Shown here one piece after another: positions 6,328 to 15,440 of a DNA stretch of 23,358 nucleotides (positions within the stretch are counted from its first letter, which is position 1; each line of letters starts with the position of its first letter). This DNA is from JAIYCX01 sp044351785 (lineage in GTDB: Bacteria; Bdellovibrionota_C; UBA2361; SZUA-149; DAOLCO01). Location: NCBI GenBank assembly GCA_044351785.1, contig JBILFC010000013.1, forward strand, positions 1 to 23,358, in the 5' to 3' direction. The notes under the pieces were generated by a model, which saw only the letters and a list, made by a program, of their open reading frames with translations, did not search any database and was not told the origin of the DNA. The position numbers and the translations under genes are program-made.

Positions 6328-8376
6328 ATGTCCCAATTTTGCCATCTTCATCTTCATAGTCAGTACAGCGTCCTTGATGGTGCAATAAAAATAAAAGAAC
6401 TTGTTAAGAAAGCTAAGACCCTTGGTCAACAATCAGTAGCTGTTACTGATCATGGTAGTATGCACGGTACTATCGAATTTTATCAGTATGCGACTGAAGC
6501 TGGAATCAAACCTATAGTAGGTTGTGAAGTTTACATCGCTGGAAAAGGTAGATTTATAAAAACTGGTGGTCAGCATGAAAATTATCACTTAACTTTACTT
6601 GCAGCTAATATCGAGGGTTATAGAAATTTATGTAAGCTCGTAACCTTAGGATACATGGAAGGGTTTTACTTTAAACCTCGTGTAGATCATGAACTTCTAG
6701 AAAATTTTAATAAAGGCCTAATTTGTTTAAGTGGATGTATTGCAGGAGAATTGGCTAGCTTTACTCTAGAGGGTGACTATGAAGGGGCTAGAAACCTTGC
6801 GATTAAATATTCTGAGATGTTTAAAGGTAGGTATTATCTAGAAGTTCAGCCGCACGAGATCCCTGAGCAGAAGGCCCATAATGAGATGATAAAAAGGCTT
6901 TCAGAGGACCTTGGCCTTCCAACGGTGGCTACTAATGATTGTCACTATCTAAGTGCAGAAGACCATCATGCTCAAGAAGTGTTGATGTGTATCTCTACTC
7001 AGAAGTTAATTACAGATCCTACAAGAATTAAACACGAGAATGCACAGCTCTATTTAAAATCTTACGATGAAATGATTCAGGGGCTACCTGCTTTTAGAGA
7101 AGCTGTAGGAATGACTACTGAGATTGCAGATAGGTGTAATCTCGAATTCGATTTCTCTAAGCACTACATGCCTGCCTATGAGTTAGAAGGCGAGACTATC
7201 GAGGACAGGTTCGTAGCAAATTCAAAAGAAGGTTTAGAAGAGCGCTTTACGGAATTAAAATTCCCATTAGATGATCCTAGAAGAGAGGAGTACAAGGCTC
7301 AGTTAGAGATGGAGCTCAGTTGTATCCTTAAAATGGGATTTGCTGGATACTTCTTGGTGGTTTCTGATTTTATTCGTTGGGCCAAGGAAAATGGAATTCC
7401 AGTTGGACCTGGGAGAGGGAGTGCTGCGGGTTCACTTGTAGCTTATGCATTATATATTACTGAAGTAGATCCAATTAAGTATTCACTTCTTTTTGAACGA
7501 TTTTTAAATCCTGATCGTGTAAGCTTACCTGATATAGACGTTGACTTTTGTATCTTCGGGCGTGAGAAGGTTATTGAGTATGTATGTGAAAGATACGGTA
7601 AGGATAAGGTTGCGCAAATTCTAACCTTTGGAACTTTAAAAGCCAAGGCTGCAATTAGAGATGTTGGTAGAGTTCTTGGATTTAGTTTCGCTGAAACTGA
7701 TAGGATAGCTAAACTTATTCCCGCTCCAAGGCAAGGATTTGATTATCCTCTGACTGAAGCCCTGCAGATGGAGAAGAAACTCAAGGAATACGCAGAAGGT
7801 GAGGGGAAAGAGCTGATAGATTTAGCTCTAAAGCTAGAGGGCTTAAGTAGGCATACAAGTACGCATGCTGCGGGTGTGGTTATTGCGGATAAGCCGATAG
7901 TTGAATATCTACCATTAATGCTCGATAAAGAAGGGCAGATTGTAACCCAGTATTCTATGAACTGGGTTGAAAAAATTGGTTTAGTTAAGTTTGACTTTCT
8001 AGGTCTTAAGACTTTATCTGTTATTGATCGCGCGCTTACGTTGATAGATGAACTTAAAGGGCATCAGGATAAGAAGCATTGGTTAAACATTAATTCTATT
8101 CCGCTTGATGATCCAAGAACTTTTAAATTGGTTTCTAGTGGCCGGACAATTGGAGTATTCCAATTAGAGTCTAGCGGTATTACAGAAATGGTAACTAGAT
8201 TAAAGCCTAACTGCTTTGAAGATCTGGTGGCGATTTTAGCATTATACCGACCTGGTCCATTAGATGCTGGGATGGTCGACCATTACATAAATCGTAAACA
8301 CGGCAGAGAGCCCGTTGTATATCTTCACCCAGTTCTACAACCAATCTTAAAAGATACATACGGTATTATTCTGTAG
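6328..8376 (+). CDS. dnaE: DNA polymerase III alpha subunit, N-terminal part (frame broken)
   Basis: This is the catalytic subunit of the replicative polymerase. The 682-residue frame covers the PHP domain (HLHLH at 6-10, VTDHGSMHG 39-47, GCEVYI 65-70, NDCHYL 203-208), with most metal-binding residues kept, so an active PHP site is possible. Next come the polymerase palm motifs PGRGSAAGS (361-369), PDIDVDFC (401-408) with catalytic aspartates, and VKFDFLGL (553-560). The frame stops at TAG 8374-8376 right after 'DTYGIIL', where DnaE proteins normally continue YQEQVMQIA. The next frame picks up at the homologous position in another phase. The two parts together give about 1,142 residues, close to the 1,160 of E. 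coli DnaE. The start is ATG at 6328, with no strong ribosome site. Either dnaE is genuinely interrupted or the sequence has a local deletion error. Confidence 0.95.
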   Translation: MSQFCHLHLHSQYSVLDGAIKIKELVKKAKTLGQQSVAVTDHGSMHGTIEFYQYATEAGIKPIVGCEVYIAGKGRFIKTGGQHENYHLTLLAANIEGYRNLCKLVTLGYMEGFYFKPRVDHELLENFNKGLICLSGCIAGELASFTLEGDYEGARNLAIKYSEMFKGRYYLEVQPHEIPEQKAHNEMIKRLSEDLGLPTVATNDCHYLSAEDHHAQEVLMCISTQKLITDPTRIKHENAQLYLKSYDEMIQGLPAFREAVGMTTEIADRCNLEFDFSKHYMPAYELEGETIEDRFVANSKEGLEERFTELKFPLDDPRREEYKAQLEMELSCILKMGFAGYFLVVSDFIRWAKENGIPVGPGRGSAAGSLVAYALYITEVDPIKYSLLFERFLNPDRVSLPDIDVDFCIFGREKVIEYVCERYGKDKVAQILTFGTLKAKAAIRDVGRVLGFSFAETDRIAKLIPAPRQGFDYPLTEALQMEKKLKEYAEGEGKELIDLALKLEGLSRHTSTHAAGVVIADKPIVEYLPLMLDKEGQIVTQYSMNWVEKIGLVKFDFLGLKTLSVIDRALTLIDELKGHQDKKHWLNINSIPLDDPRTFKLVSSGRTIGVFQLESSGITEMVTRLKPNCFEDLVAILALYRPGPLDAGMVDHYINRKHGREPVVYLHPVLQPILKDTYGIIL

Positions 8377-8384
8377 CAAGAGAC

Positions 8385-9767
8385 ATGGGTGGATACTCAC
8401 TTGCTGAAGCTGATATGTTAAGGCGGGCGATGGGTAAGAAGAAGCCGGAGGAAATGGCTAAGCAGAGAGAGTTTTTCTTAACTGGGGCTAGTAAAAGAAA
8501 AATTCCTGAGCATGTTGCTATTTCAGTCTTTGATCAGATGGAAACATTTGCAAGATACGGATTTAATAGAAGTCACTCAGTTGCATATGCTTTAATTTCA
8601 TATCAAACGGCTTATTTAAAAGCACATTTCCCGAGGCAGTTAATGGCTGCCCTAATGACTTTTGAAATGAGTGATACTGATAGGACTTTAAAGAATCTTC
8701 AAGAATGCCAGGAATTGAAAATTCCTGTATTGCCACCAAATGTAAATTTCGGTGGAGTTGGATTTACAGTTGTTAAGAACAGTATCGTATACGGTCTTGC
8801 AGCGATTAAGGGTGTTGGTGAGAAGATTGTAGAGAGGGTCATTAGTGAGAGGGAGAAGGGTGGGCCATTTACTGGTCTTTTAGACTTTTGTGCTAGATTA
8901 GATGAGGTAGGAATAGGTAAGAGAACTTTAGAGTCTTTTATTAAAGCAGGTGCCTTTGACTGGGTTCAGGCTACTAGGCATGATATGTTTAAGCATGTAG
9001 ACGGATTTGTTAGTGCTGGGGCTAGAATTGCTAATAAAAAGTCTTCCAACCAACTTAGTTTATTCTCAGAAGAAGTTGATATGGCAACTTCCGATAAGGC
9101 AATTTTACCTTCAAAAGGTATGAGTGAATGGCCTACAAATATAAAGCTTTCAATGGAGAGAGAGGCTTTAGGATTTTATCTCTCTGGTCATCCTTTAGAG
9201 AGGTTTAGTGGGGAGTTATCTAGATTAGGTGTAGCCTCTACTGAGGCTGTTAGGACTAAGCAAGATGGTTCTAATGTCGTAGTAGCTGGTGTGGTTACTA
9301 TCTTAAAGCTTAAGAATACCAAAAAAGGTGATAGGTATGCTAGCTTTGTTCTAGAAGATCTTAAGGGTACTATGGAAGTACTTGTATGGCCTGACACTTA
9401 TAAGAAGGTCCATGAGTTATTAAATTCAGAGGAGCCACTATTATTAAAAGCTAGAGTAGATGTATCAGATGAACGAGTTGTTTTAGTGGCGAATGAGCTC
9501 AGTGCTTTAGCGGATATTCGTGATTCTTCCGCAGAAGAAGCACATATTGTATTAAAGGATGATCTGATTACTCCGAGTACGTTATCTGACTTAAAGAAAA
9601 CTCTTAATAAGTATAAGGGAACTTGTAAGGTGAAAGTTTCTATAAAGAAGGCGAAGCATAGTGAAGTTATAATGAGCTTACCTGATGATTATAAAATTTC
9701 ACCTTCAGAGGAATTTTGCATCGAGTTAGAGCGGTTATTCGGTGCGCATGTGGTAAGTTTCAGATAG
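8385..9767 (+). CDS. dnaE: DNA polymerase III alpha subunit, C-terminal part (frame broken)
   Basis: This 460-residue frame continues DnaE after the break. Fingers-domain residues come first (GGYSLAEADMLRRAMGKKKP, then ARYGFNRSHSVAYALISYQT), followed by a helix-hairpin-helix region near AIKGVGEKI and an OB-fold near VVVAGVVTILKLKNTKKGD. The C-terminal domain ends in FGAHVVSFR. Reading back from ATG 8385 in the same frame gives Ala-Arg-Asp (GCA AGA GAC at 8376-8384), the residues expected just after the missing YQEQVMQI block. The natural frame therefore runs upstream and ATG 8385 is not a native start. A start here could only produce a separate C-terminal polypeptide; the upstream CAAGAGAC is a weak ribosome site at best. 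No intein sequence is present. The next gene begins 9 nt after the stop. Confidence 0.94.
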   Translation: MGGYSLAEADMLRRAMGKKKPEEMAKQREFFLTGASKRKIPEHVAISVFDQMETFARYGFNRSHSVAYALISYQTAYLKAHFPRQLMAALMTFEMSDTDRTLKNLQECQELKIPVLPPNVNFGGVGFTVVKNSIVYGLAAIKGVGEKIVERVISEREKGGPFTGLLDFCARLDEVGIGKRTLESFIKAGAFDWVQATRHDMFKHVDGFVSAGARIANKKSSNQLSLFSEEVDMATSDKAILPSKGMSEWPTNIKLSMEREALGFYLSGHPLERFSGELSRLGVASTEAVRTKQDGSNVVVAGVVTILKLKNTKKGDRYASFVLEDLKGTMEVLVWPDTYKKVHELLNSEEPLLLKARVDVSDERVVLVANELSALADIRDSSAEEAHIVLKDDLITPSTLSDLKKTLNKYKGTCKVKVSIKKAKHSEVIMSLPDDYKISPSEEFCIELERLFGAHVVSFR

Positions 9768-9776
9768 GATACAATA

Positions 9777-10895
9777 ATGAATACATCAGCTGAGCATGAA
9801 TCGGAATTACAGAAAACAATAGAATATATTAGAAAGTTACTAATAGAAGGTAGGGACTATTTCTTAGTTCTATGTCTGCTATTAGGAATATATTTCCTTT
9901 TTAATTTAGCGCCTCAGATGTTTAGATTGCTTCTGTTGAGTTATGGGATTTCTATGTTACTTAGGCCATTGGTGATTAGTGTGCGTAGGGCTGGGTATAA
10001 ATACTTTAGAATTCCTCCGGGGGTTATTGCGGTAGCTGGTTGCGTGACAATTATTACTGTTGTTGTATCTTTATTCTTGTGGATCTTCCCACCGCTGATT
10101 TCTAACATAGCTTCCACTTTAAGTACTTTGAATGTAAGTTTACCAGAGAGGTTGGTGACTCAGCTAGAGAAGGTGTCTTTGTTAGTTGGCTTTGACCTTC
10201 CCAAGAGGGAAGAGCTATTAGCTCTTTTAGTTAGCTACGGGAAAAAGCATCTTAACCAAGAAAACCTTAGTGCAGTTTTCTCTGGCTTATTGCAAACTAT
10301 CTTTGCTGGCTATTCATTCGGTTTAACTGTTCTAAATCTTTTGCTGGTTCCTATCTTCGTGTTTTATCTAAGTCAGGACTGGCATAGATTTAATCGCTCT
10401 GCACTAAGATCTATCCCACTTAAGTTTCGAGCTACTGTGCATGATTTAGCTCTTACAGTTGACGAGACTATTATTAGATATAGTAAGGCTCAGTTTTTAG
10501 TGGCAAGTATCTTAATGGTTCTTTATTCCATTGCTCTTCTAATTGCTCAGGTCCCTAATGCAGTTCCTATCGGAATATTATCTGGTATTATTTCTGTAAT
10601 TCCTTATGCTGGGCTTGTTGTAGGACTTTGTACATCGATATTAATGAATTTAAGTGTTGATCCTGCTGGTGCTTCTATCCTAGCTCCTGTTATTGCATTT
10701 GTTTGTGTTCAGGCATTAGAGGGAAATGTAATTACTCCAAAGATTATGAGCGAGTCTACGGGACTACACCCAGGAGTGGTTTTATTCTCACTTCTAGTTG
10801 GTGGTAGTGCTTTTGGTCTTTTAGGGGTGGTCTTCGCAGTTCCGGTGGTTGCAACTGTAAGGAATATTATAGTCTGTAGGAAGGTTGAGGCTTAA
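9777..10895 (+). CDS. AI-2E/PerM family transporter-like membrane protein
   Basis: This 372-residue polytopic inner-membrane protein belongs to the AI-2E exporter/PerM (UPF0118) family. Members include TqsA, implicated in AI-2 release, and sodium/proton antiporters. A short N-terminal tail is followed by paired hydrophobic segments (about 30-75 and 85-110), a soluble middle part (about 115-175), and then a C-terminal membrane bundle. That bundle carries the family's typical IPYAGLVVGL, a QALEGNVITPKIMSESTGLHP segment (listed as a landmark; its P, L and H residues are typical) and GLLGVVFAVPVVATV. An AGGA ribosome site sits 8 nt before ATG 9777. It follows dnaE by 9 nt, so it is likely co-transcribed with it. 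The 3' end overlaps the convergent efflux gene by 4 nt. The transported substrate cannot be inferred. Confidence 0.88.
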   Translation: MNTSAEHESELQKTIEYIRKLLIEGRDYFLVLCLLLGIYFLFNLAPQMFRLLLLSYGISMLLRPLVISVRRAGYKYFRIPPGVIAVAGCVTIITVVVSLFLWIFPPLISNIASTLSTLNVSLPERLVTQLEKVSLLVGFDLPKREELLALLVSYGKKHLNQENLSAVFSGLLQTIFAGYSFGLTVLNLLLVPIFVFYLSQDWHRFNRSALRSIPLKFRATVHDLALTVDETIIRYSKAQFLVASILMVLYSIALLIAQVPNAVPIGILSGIISVIPYAGLVVGLCTSILMNLSVDPAGASILAPVIAFVCVQALEGNVITPKIMSESTGLHPGVVLFSLLVGGSAFGLLGVVFAVPVVATVRNIIVCRKVEA

Positions 10896-12331
10896 ACTTC
10901 TTCCTTCCACGCCCCACCAAGTGCTTTAAATAGTGCAATATAGTTGGCAGAGACTTTAGTTTCTGAATCTATAAGATCGTATTCAGCCTGCCATCTTTCT
11001 TGCTCAATAAGTAGTAGATCCGCATAAGCTAAAATGCCTTCATTATACTGAAGTTGAGCGATTCTATAGGCTTCTTTATTGGCTGTTAATGCATTTTCTA
11101 GGTGTTTCGCCCGGTGTTGTTCTGAGCTTAGATTGGATAAGGAAACTTCTACTTCTTCAAGCGCTTGAACTACAACTGACTGATAATTTAACACACTTGC
11201 CTTAGCTCCAGCCTTGGAAGCATCTAACTGATTAATTATTGTACCGAGGTTTAAAATAGACCAGCTAATTTGTGGTCCATAGTTATAAGCGGAAGCAGCA
11301 TTTGAACTCCAATCCGCAGGGTCCCTAGCATCTCTTGCAAGAGTACCAGTAAATGAAACCTGTGGTAGGAAATTAGCCCACGAAACGCCTATATCTGTAG
11401 TAGCAAGATGAGCTTCTTCTTCCGCAATTCTAATGTCAGGTCGTTTTAATATAAGCTCAGAGGGTGAACTAATAGAAACTGGTCCAGAATATTTAGGGAG
11501 TTCTAATTTTTTACTTAATTTTTCTTCGACCACATTAAGTGGCTCCTGAGTAAGGGTAGAAATCCTTGCTGTAAGAGCATCGATAAGAGCCTTTACCTCA
11601 AATGATCTAGCTTTTGAGGTTTCAAGCTGTGCTTTAGCTCTTTCAAGGTCAATAGGTGATGCTTGTCCTTGATCGAATCTAGACTGGGTAAGATTAAATA
11701 TCTCTATTTGATTCTTGATAGTGCTATCAATAACGTCCTTTTTCTTTTGTAGACCTTTAAGTTCGATATAAGATGTGCCAATCTGAGCTTGAAGAACTCT
11801 CAGTAAATCAGCTAGGGTATAGACTGTCTTATCTCTCATAGCTTGAGAGCCTTCAATTTGTCTTCTTATCTTACCATATAAGTCTACTTCCCAGGTTGTC
11901 TGAGCGTTAAGGCTATAGATCTCAAATTGAATTCCATCTCTTGCAATCCCTGGAAATCTAGCCGCCGCCGTTTTATTCTTTACATACTGGCTGTTAATTT
12001 CAAATTGAGGAATTAGTCCAAAGTATGTACCTCTAGTTCTTGCTGATGCCTCATCGATCCTTTCTAATGCTGAGGCAATGCTTAAATTGTTTGTAGATGT
12101 TTTAATTACCAACTGATTAAGATCTTCATCATTAAAGTATGTCCACCAAGTAGTTTCGTCTATTTCAGTTTCAGCCTTGGGTAGTAGGGGTTGAATTTCA
12201 TTACTTAATCTAGCTCTAGAATATGCTTCTGGAAGTGTTGTCTCAGGTGTCTTAAAGTCTGGGCCTATAGAGCAAGAACTCAGAAGAATGGATAAGCTGA
12301 TCAACTTATTAATCATAGTTAAAGATTTCAT
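10892..12331 (-). CDS. RND efflux outer-membrane lipoprotein channel (OprM/NodT, TolC superfamily)
   Basis: This is the outer-membrane factor of the tripartite pump, a trimeric channel through the outer membrane and periplasm. The N-terminus carries a lipoprotein signal with lipobox LLSSC (Cys20), followed by the family's CSIGPDFKTPETTLPEAY start. Two repeated helical halves follow, with landmark stretches such as RFDQGQASPIDLERAKAQL in the first half, RRPDIR-like LKRPDIRIAEE near the centre, and QLQYNEGILAYADLLLIEQ near the end (each a typical OprM/NodT feature). At 479 residues it is of normal length. It is the last gene of the adaptor-permease-channel operon and starts 1 nt after the permease stop. 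It overlaps the 3' end of the convergent PerM-like gene by 4 nt. Confidence 0.94.
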   Translation of the reverse strand: MKSLTMINKLISLSILLSSCSIGPDFKTPETTLPEAYSRARLSNEIQPLLPKAETEIDETTWWTYFNDEDLNQLVIKTSTNNLSIASALERIDEASARTRGTYFGLIPQFEINSQYVKNKTAAARFPGIARDGIQFEIYSLNAQTTWEVDLYGKIRRQIEGSQAMRDKTVYTLADLLRVLQAQIGTSYIELKGLQKKKDVIDSTIKNQIEIFNLTQSRFDQGQASPIDLERAKAQLETSKARSFEVKALIDALTARISTLTQEPLNVVEEKLSKKLELPKYSGPVSISSPSELILKRPDIRIAEEEAHLATTDIGVSWANFLPQVSFTGTLARDARDPADWSSNAASAYNYGPQISWSILNLGTIINQLDASKAGAKASVLNYQSVVVQALEEVEVSLSNLSSEQHRAKHLENALTANKEAYRIAQLQYNEGILAYADLLLIEQERWQAEYDLIDSETKVSANYIALFKALGGAWKEEV

Positions 12332-12332
12332 A

Positions 12333-15300
12333 TTACAGGCCTTGTCTACTTAAAATTTTATTCTCTGGTCTAAAGTGATTTATTGGCTGTTCAACTTTGC
12401 TAGCTTTACTGCCTTTTGAAACGAGGGCATAAATTAATGGTACTATGAAAAGTGTGAAGATGGTACCCATGAACATACCACTTACTAGTACTATTCCTAT
12501 ACTATTTCTAGCGGCTGCACCTGCACCACTTGCTAAAATTAATGGGAAATGCCCGACAACAGTTGCGATACTTGTCATTAAAATAGGTCTAAGTCTTAAT
12601 ACGCTTGCTTCAATTACTGCTTCAATTTTTGACTTACCTTCTTCCTTTAAGTGATTCGCAAACTCTACTATTAGAATCCCATTCTTAGACACTAATCCTA
12701 CCAAGGTTACTAAGCCAACCTGACTGTATATATTCATCGTTGTAAACCCAAGAAAAGGGAAAAGCAGAGCTGCTGCCAAGGCTAATGGAACTGAACCAAG
12801 AAGTATTATGAAAGGATCTCTAAAACTTTCAAATTGAGCTGCAAGTACTAAGTAAATAAACAGAACAGACAAAAACATAGTCTGAACAAGAGAACTTCCT
12901 TCTTTTCTGAGTTGTCTCGATTCGCCTGGATAGTCAATTTGATAACCAAAAGGCAATATTTCTTTCGCCTTTTTCTCAAGAGCAGTGAGTGCATCGTCAA
13001 TGGAAGCTCCAGGTCTTGGTAGCCCCATAATAGTGAATGAATTCAATTGTTGAAATTTATTTAAGGATCTAGGTTGAACATCTTTTTTTAACTTTGCAAT
13101 TGCACTAAGAGGAATGCTCTGACCGCCTAGTGTCATTACTGGAAGGGATAAAATATCTTCAGCTGTTAAGCGTTTAGACCTTTCTACTTGCGGTATGACT
13201 TTATAACTTCTTCCGTCCATCGAGAATCTATTTATATAGTTACCCCCGAGCATGGTTGAAATCTCGCTTCCTACGGACTGAAGATTAACTCCAATTTTAC
13301 TAACTGCATCTCTATCAAACTCAATAACTGACCTAGGAAAATCAAACTTTAGATCAGAATCCGCAAACATGAACATTCCGCTAGCAAAGGCTGCTTCAAT
13401 TAGTTCAAATGATAGTGGCAACATTTTTTCTGCGGAATCGGTACTAGATACGACCATTTCAACTGGAAAGTTTCTTCCACCAGGAAGTGGGGGAGGAGTA
13501 GTCATGATAATTCTTACACCTGGAATATCACTAACTCGTTGATCTAGGTCCATGGAGATTTCTTGTGCTGTTCTACTTCTTTCACTCCAGGGCTTTAGTA
13601 CTGCTCCCGAGAAGCCACCATTGGACTCAATACTTTGAAAAGAGGTTTTGTACTCCGGTATTGAGCGATAGGCTTCTTGCATTTTTTTAGTATAAGGCCT
13701 CGTTTGTTCAATAGTAGCGTTAGGGCTTCCTTGAACAATGCCAAATACAACACCTTGATCTTCCCTCGGTGCTAGTTCTTTGGCCGAAAACATATAAAAT
13801 AGTGGCATCATCAGCATTAGTAAAAGTGTGCCACCTAAAATGAAATTAGAGTTTTTAATGGAAGTACGTAGTAGGTTTCCATAATTTAAGGAAAGCTTAT
13901 CCATAAAGTTGTTTACTGCATTTTGTAATTTAGTAGGTTTTTCTCCAGAATGCAGTAGTAAACTAGACATTACAGGTGATAGTGTAAGTGCTACAAATCC
14001 AGAAATTATAACAGCGCCTGCTAGGGTGAAAGCAAACTCTCTAAAAAGAGTTCCTGTTAGGCCACCCTGAATTCCAATTGGGGCATATACAGCTGCAAGT
14101 GTGATGGTCATTGAAATAATTGGTCCTACTAGTTCTCTTGCTCCCTTCAGAGCGGCATCTATAGGACTTAGCCCTTCTTTAATATTCCTTTCAATATTTT
14201 CTAACATAACAATAGCGTCATCTACGACCAGACCAACTGCAAGAACAATTGCTAGTAAAGTAAGAAGATTAATAGTGAAACCAAACATCACCATCAAACT
14301 AACAGTTCCAATTAAGGATAGGGGTATAGCGATAACTGGGACCAATACAGATCGAAAAGAACCCATGAATACGAAAATGACTAGAATTACAATAAAGACC
14401 GTTTCGGTTAAGGTTCTAATAACTTCATGAAGTGCATCATCAATATATTTAGTAGCATCATATGGAATTTCTATAGAAAGACCTTGAGGCGCGTTCGCTT
14501 GGATTTCAGGGATAGCCTCTCTAACTCTCTTAATAACTTCTAAGCTATTAGCATTAGGAAGAACCCAAATACCCATAAATATAGCAGGCTTCCCACCAAA
14601 GAGAGTATCATTATCGTATTTCTCTGCTCCAAGTTCCACCTCAGCAACATCCCTGAGTCGCATTACGTTTTCACCGTCTTCTCTAATAATTAAGTTTTGA
14701 AACTCTTCTTTACTTCTTAGATCAGTGTTAGTTGCTAAAGGAGTGACTACCATTGAGCCCTTGGCCTGGCCAACTGCTGAAAGGTAATTGTTTCTAATTA
14801 GCGCCTGCCTGATTTCTTCAACGCTTAAGTTCGCACTTGAGAGAACTTCAGGCTTTAGCCAGATTCTCATGGCAAATGTTCTTGCCCCAAGTGCATCCGC
14901 TTTTTGAACGCCTTGTAATGAAGAAAGTTTTGGTTGTACTACTCTCACTAAGTAGTCAGTAACTTGATTTGGATCAAGTACGTCAGATGAAAAGCTCATA
15001 TACATTGAGGCAAATTGGTTATCTGCGCTTTCAACATTTATAATTGGTAGCTCAGCCTCAGGAGGAAGGTCCTGCCTTACTTCTAATACTTTAGACTGAA
15101 TTTGAGTTAGAGCCTCACTAACTGGGTAGTTAAGGAGTAGGTTTGCCTTAATAGTGCTTATGCTATTAGCGCTACTAGATTCTAAGTAGTCTATTCCATC
15201 AGCACTTGCGATAGCTTTTTCCAGAGGCGTGGTTATATAACCTCTCACTAGGTCAGCATCTGCTCCGACATATGTAGTATTCACAGTTACTACAGATAGA

Positions 15301-15422
15301 TCGCTCTTTGGATATTGTCTTGTTGGTAAAAAAGAGATTGATTTAAAGCCAGCTAGCAGAACTATAATATTAATAGATATTGCTAGGACTGGCCGTCTTA
15401 CAAAAATGTCGGTTATTTTCAT
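12333..15422 (-). CDS. RND family multidrug efflux permease (HAE1 type)
   Basis: This is an inner-membrane proton-driven pump of the AcrB/MexB superfamily that passes drugs or other amphiphiles to the outer-membrane channel. The 1,029 residues contain the classic layout: one N-terminal helix (FVRRPVLAISINIIVLLAG), a large periplasmic loop with porter subdomains, helices 2-6 from about 335, a second periplasmic loop, and helices 8-12. Proton-relay residues are visible: the Asp pair D401-D402 in GLVVDDAIV, and the lysine in VGLVSKNGILIVEFA near residue 930. The sequence fits the MexK/OqxB-like side of the family better than AcrB itself, but this is a judgement by eye. It lies between the adaptor (18 nt upstream) and the channel gene (1 nt downstream), making a self-contained pump operon. 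No regulator gene is adjacent. Confidence 0.95.
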   Translation of the reverse strand: MKITDIFVRRPVLAISINIIVLLAGFKSISFLPTRQYPKSDLSVVTVNTTYVGADADLVRGYITTPLEKAIASADGIDYLESSSANSISTIKANLLLNYPVSEALTQIQSKVLEVRQDLPPEAELPIINVESADNQFASMYMSFSSDVLDPNQVTDYLVRVVQPKLSSLQGVQKADALGARTFAMRIWLKPEVLSSANLSVEEIRQALIRNNYLSAVGQAKGSMVVTPLATNTDLRSKEEFQNLIIREDGENVMRLRDVAEVELGAEKYDNDTLFGGKPAIFMGIWVLPNANSLEVIKRVREAIPEIQANAPQGLSIEIPYDATKYIDDALHEVIRTLTETVFIVILVIFVFMGSFRSVLVPVIAIPLSLIGTVSLMVMFGFTINLLTLLAIVLAVGLVVDDAIVMLENIERNIKEGLSPIDAALKGARELVGPIISMTITLAAVYAPIGIQGGLTGTLFREFAFTLAGAVIISGFVALTLSPVMSSLLLHSGEKPTKLQNAVNNFMDKLSLNYGNLLRTSIKNSNFILGGTLLLMLMMPLFYMFSAKELAPREDQGVVFGIVQGSPNATIEQTRPYTKKMQEAYRSIPEYKTSFQSIESNGGFSGAVLKPWSERSRTAQEISMDLDQRVSDIPGVRIIMTTPPPLPGGRNFPVEMVVSSTDSAEKMLPLSFELIEAAFASGMFMFADSDLKFDFPRSVIEFDRDAVSKIGVNLQSVGSEISTMLGGNYINRFSMDGRSYKVIPQVERSKRLTAEDILSLPVMTLGGQSIPLSAIAKLKKDVQPRSLNKFQQLNSFTIMGLPRPGASIDDALTALEKKAKEILPFGYQIDYPGESRQLRKEGSSLVQTMFLSVLFIYLVLAAQFESFRDPFIILLGSVPLALAAALLFPFLGFTTMNIYSQVGLVTLVGLVSKNGILIVEFANHLKEEGKSKIEAVIEASVLRLRPILMTSIATVVGHFPLILASGAGAAARNSIGIVLVSGMFMGTIFTLFIVPLIYALVSKGSKASKVEQPINHFRPENKILSRQGL

Positions 15423-15440
15423 GTTAATTATTCTTCTGAA

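Noticed and set aside
8371..8387. Split-intein or stop-codon readthrough explanation for the two dnaE frames
   Set aside because: No intein motifs flank the break, and the site differs from the cyanobacterial split-DnaE site. Reading through TAG stays in the wrong phase, a -1 shift would still lack the conserved block, and no slippery heptamer is visible.
14101..14430. Open frame opposite the RND permease (also 12445-12654)
   Set aside because: These are antisense shadows of a strongly conserved permease, with no ribosome site or recognisable protein features.
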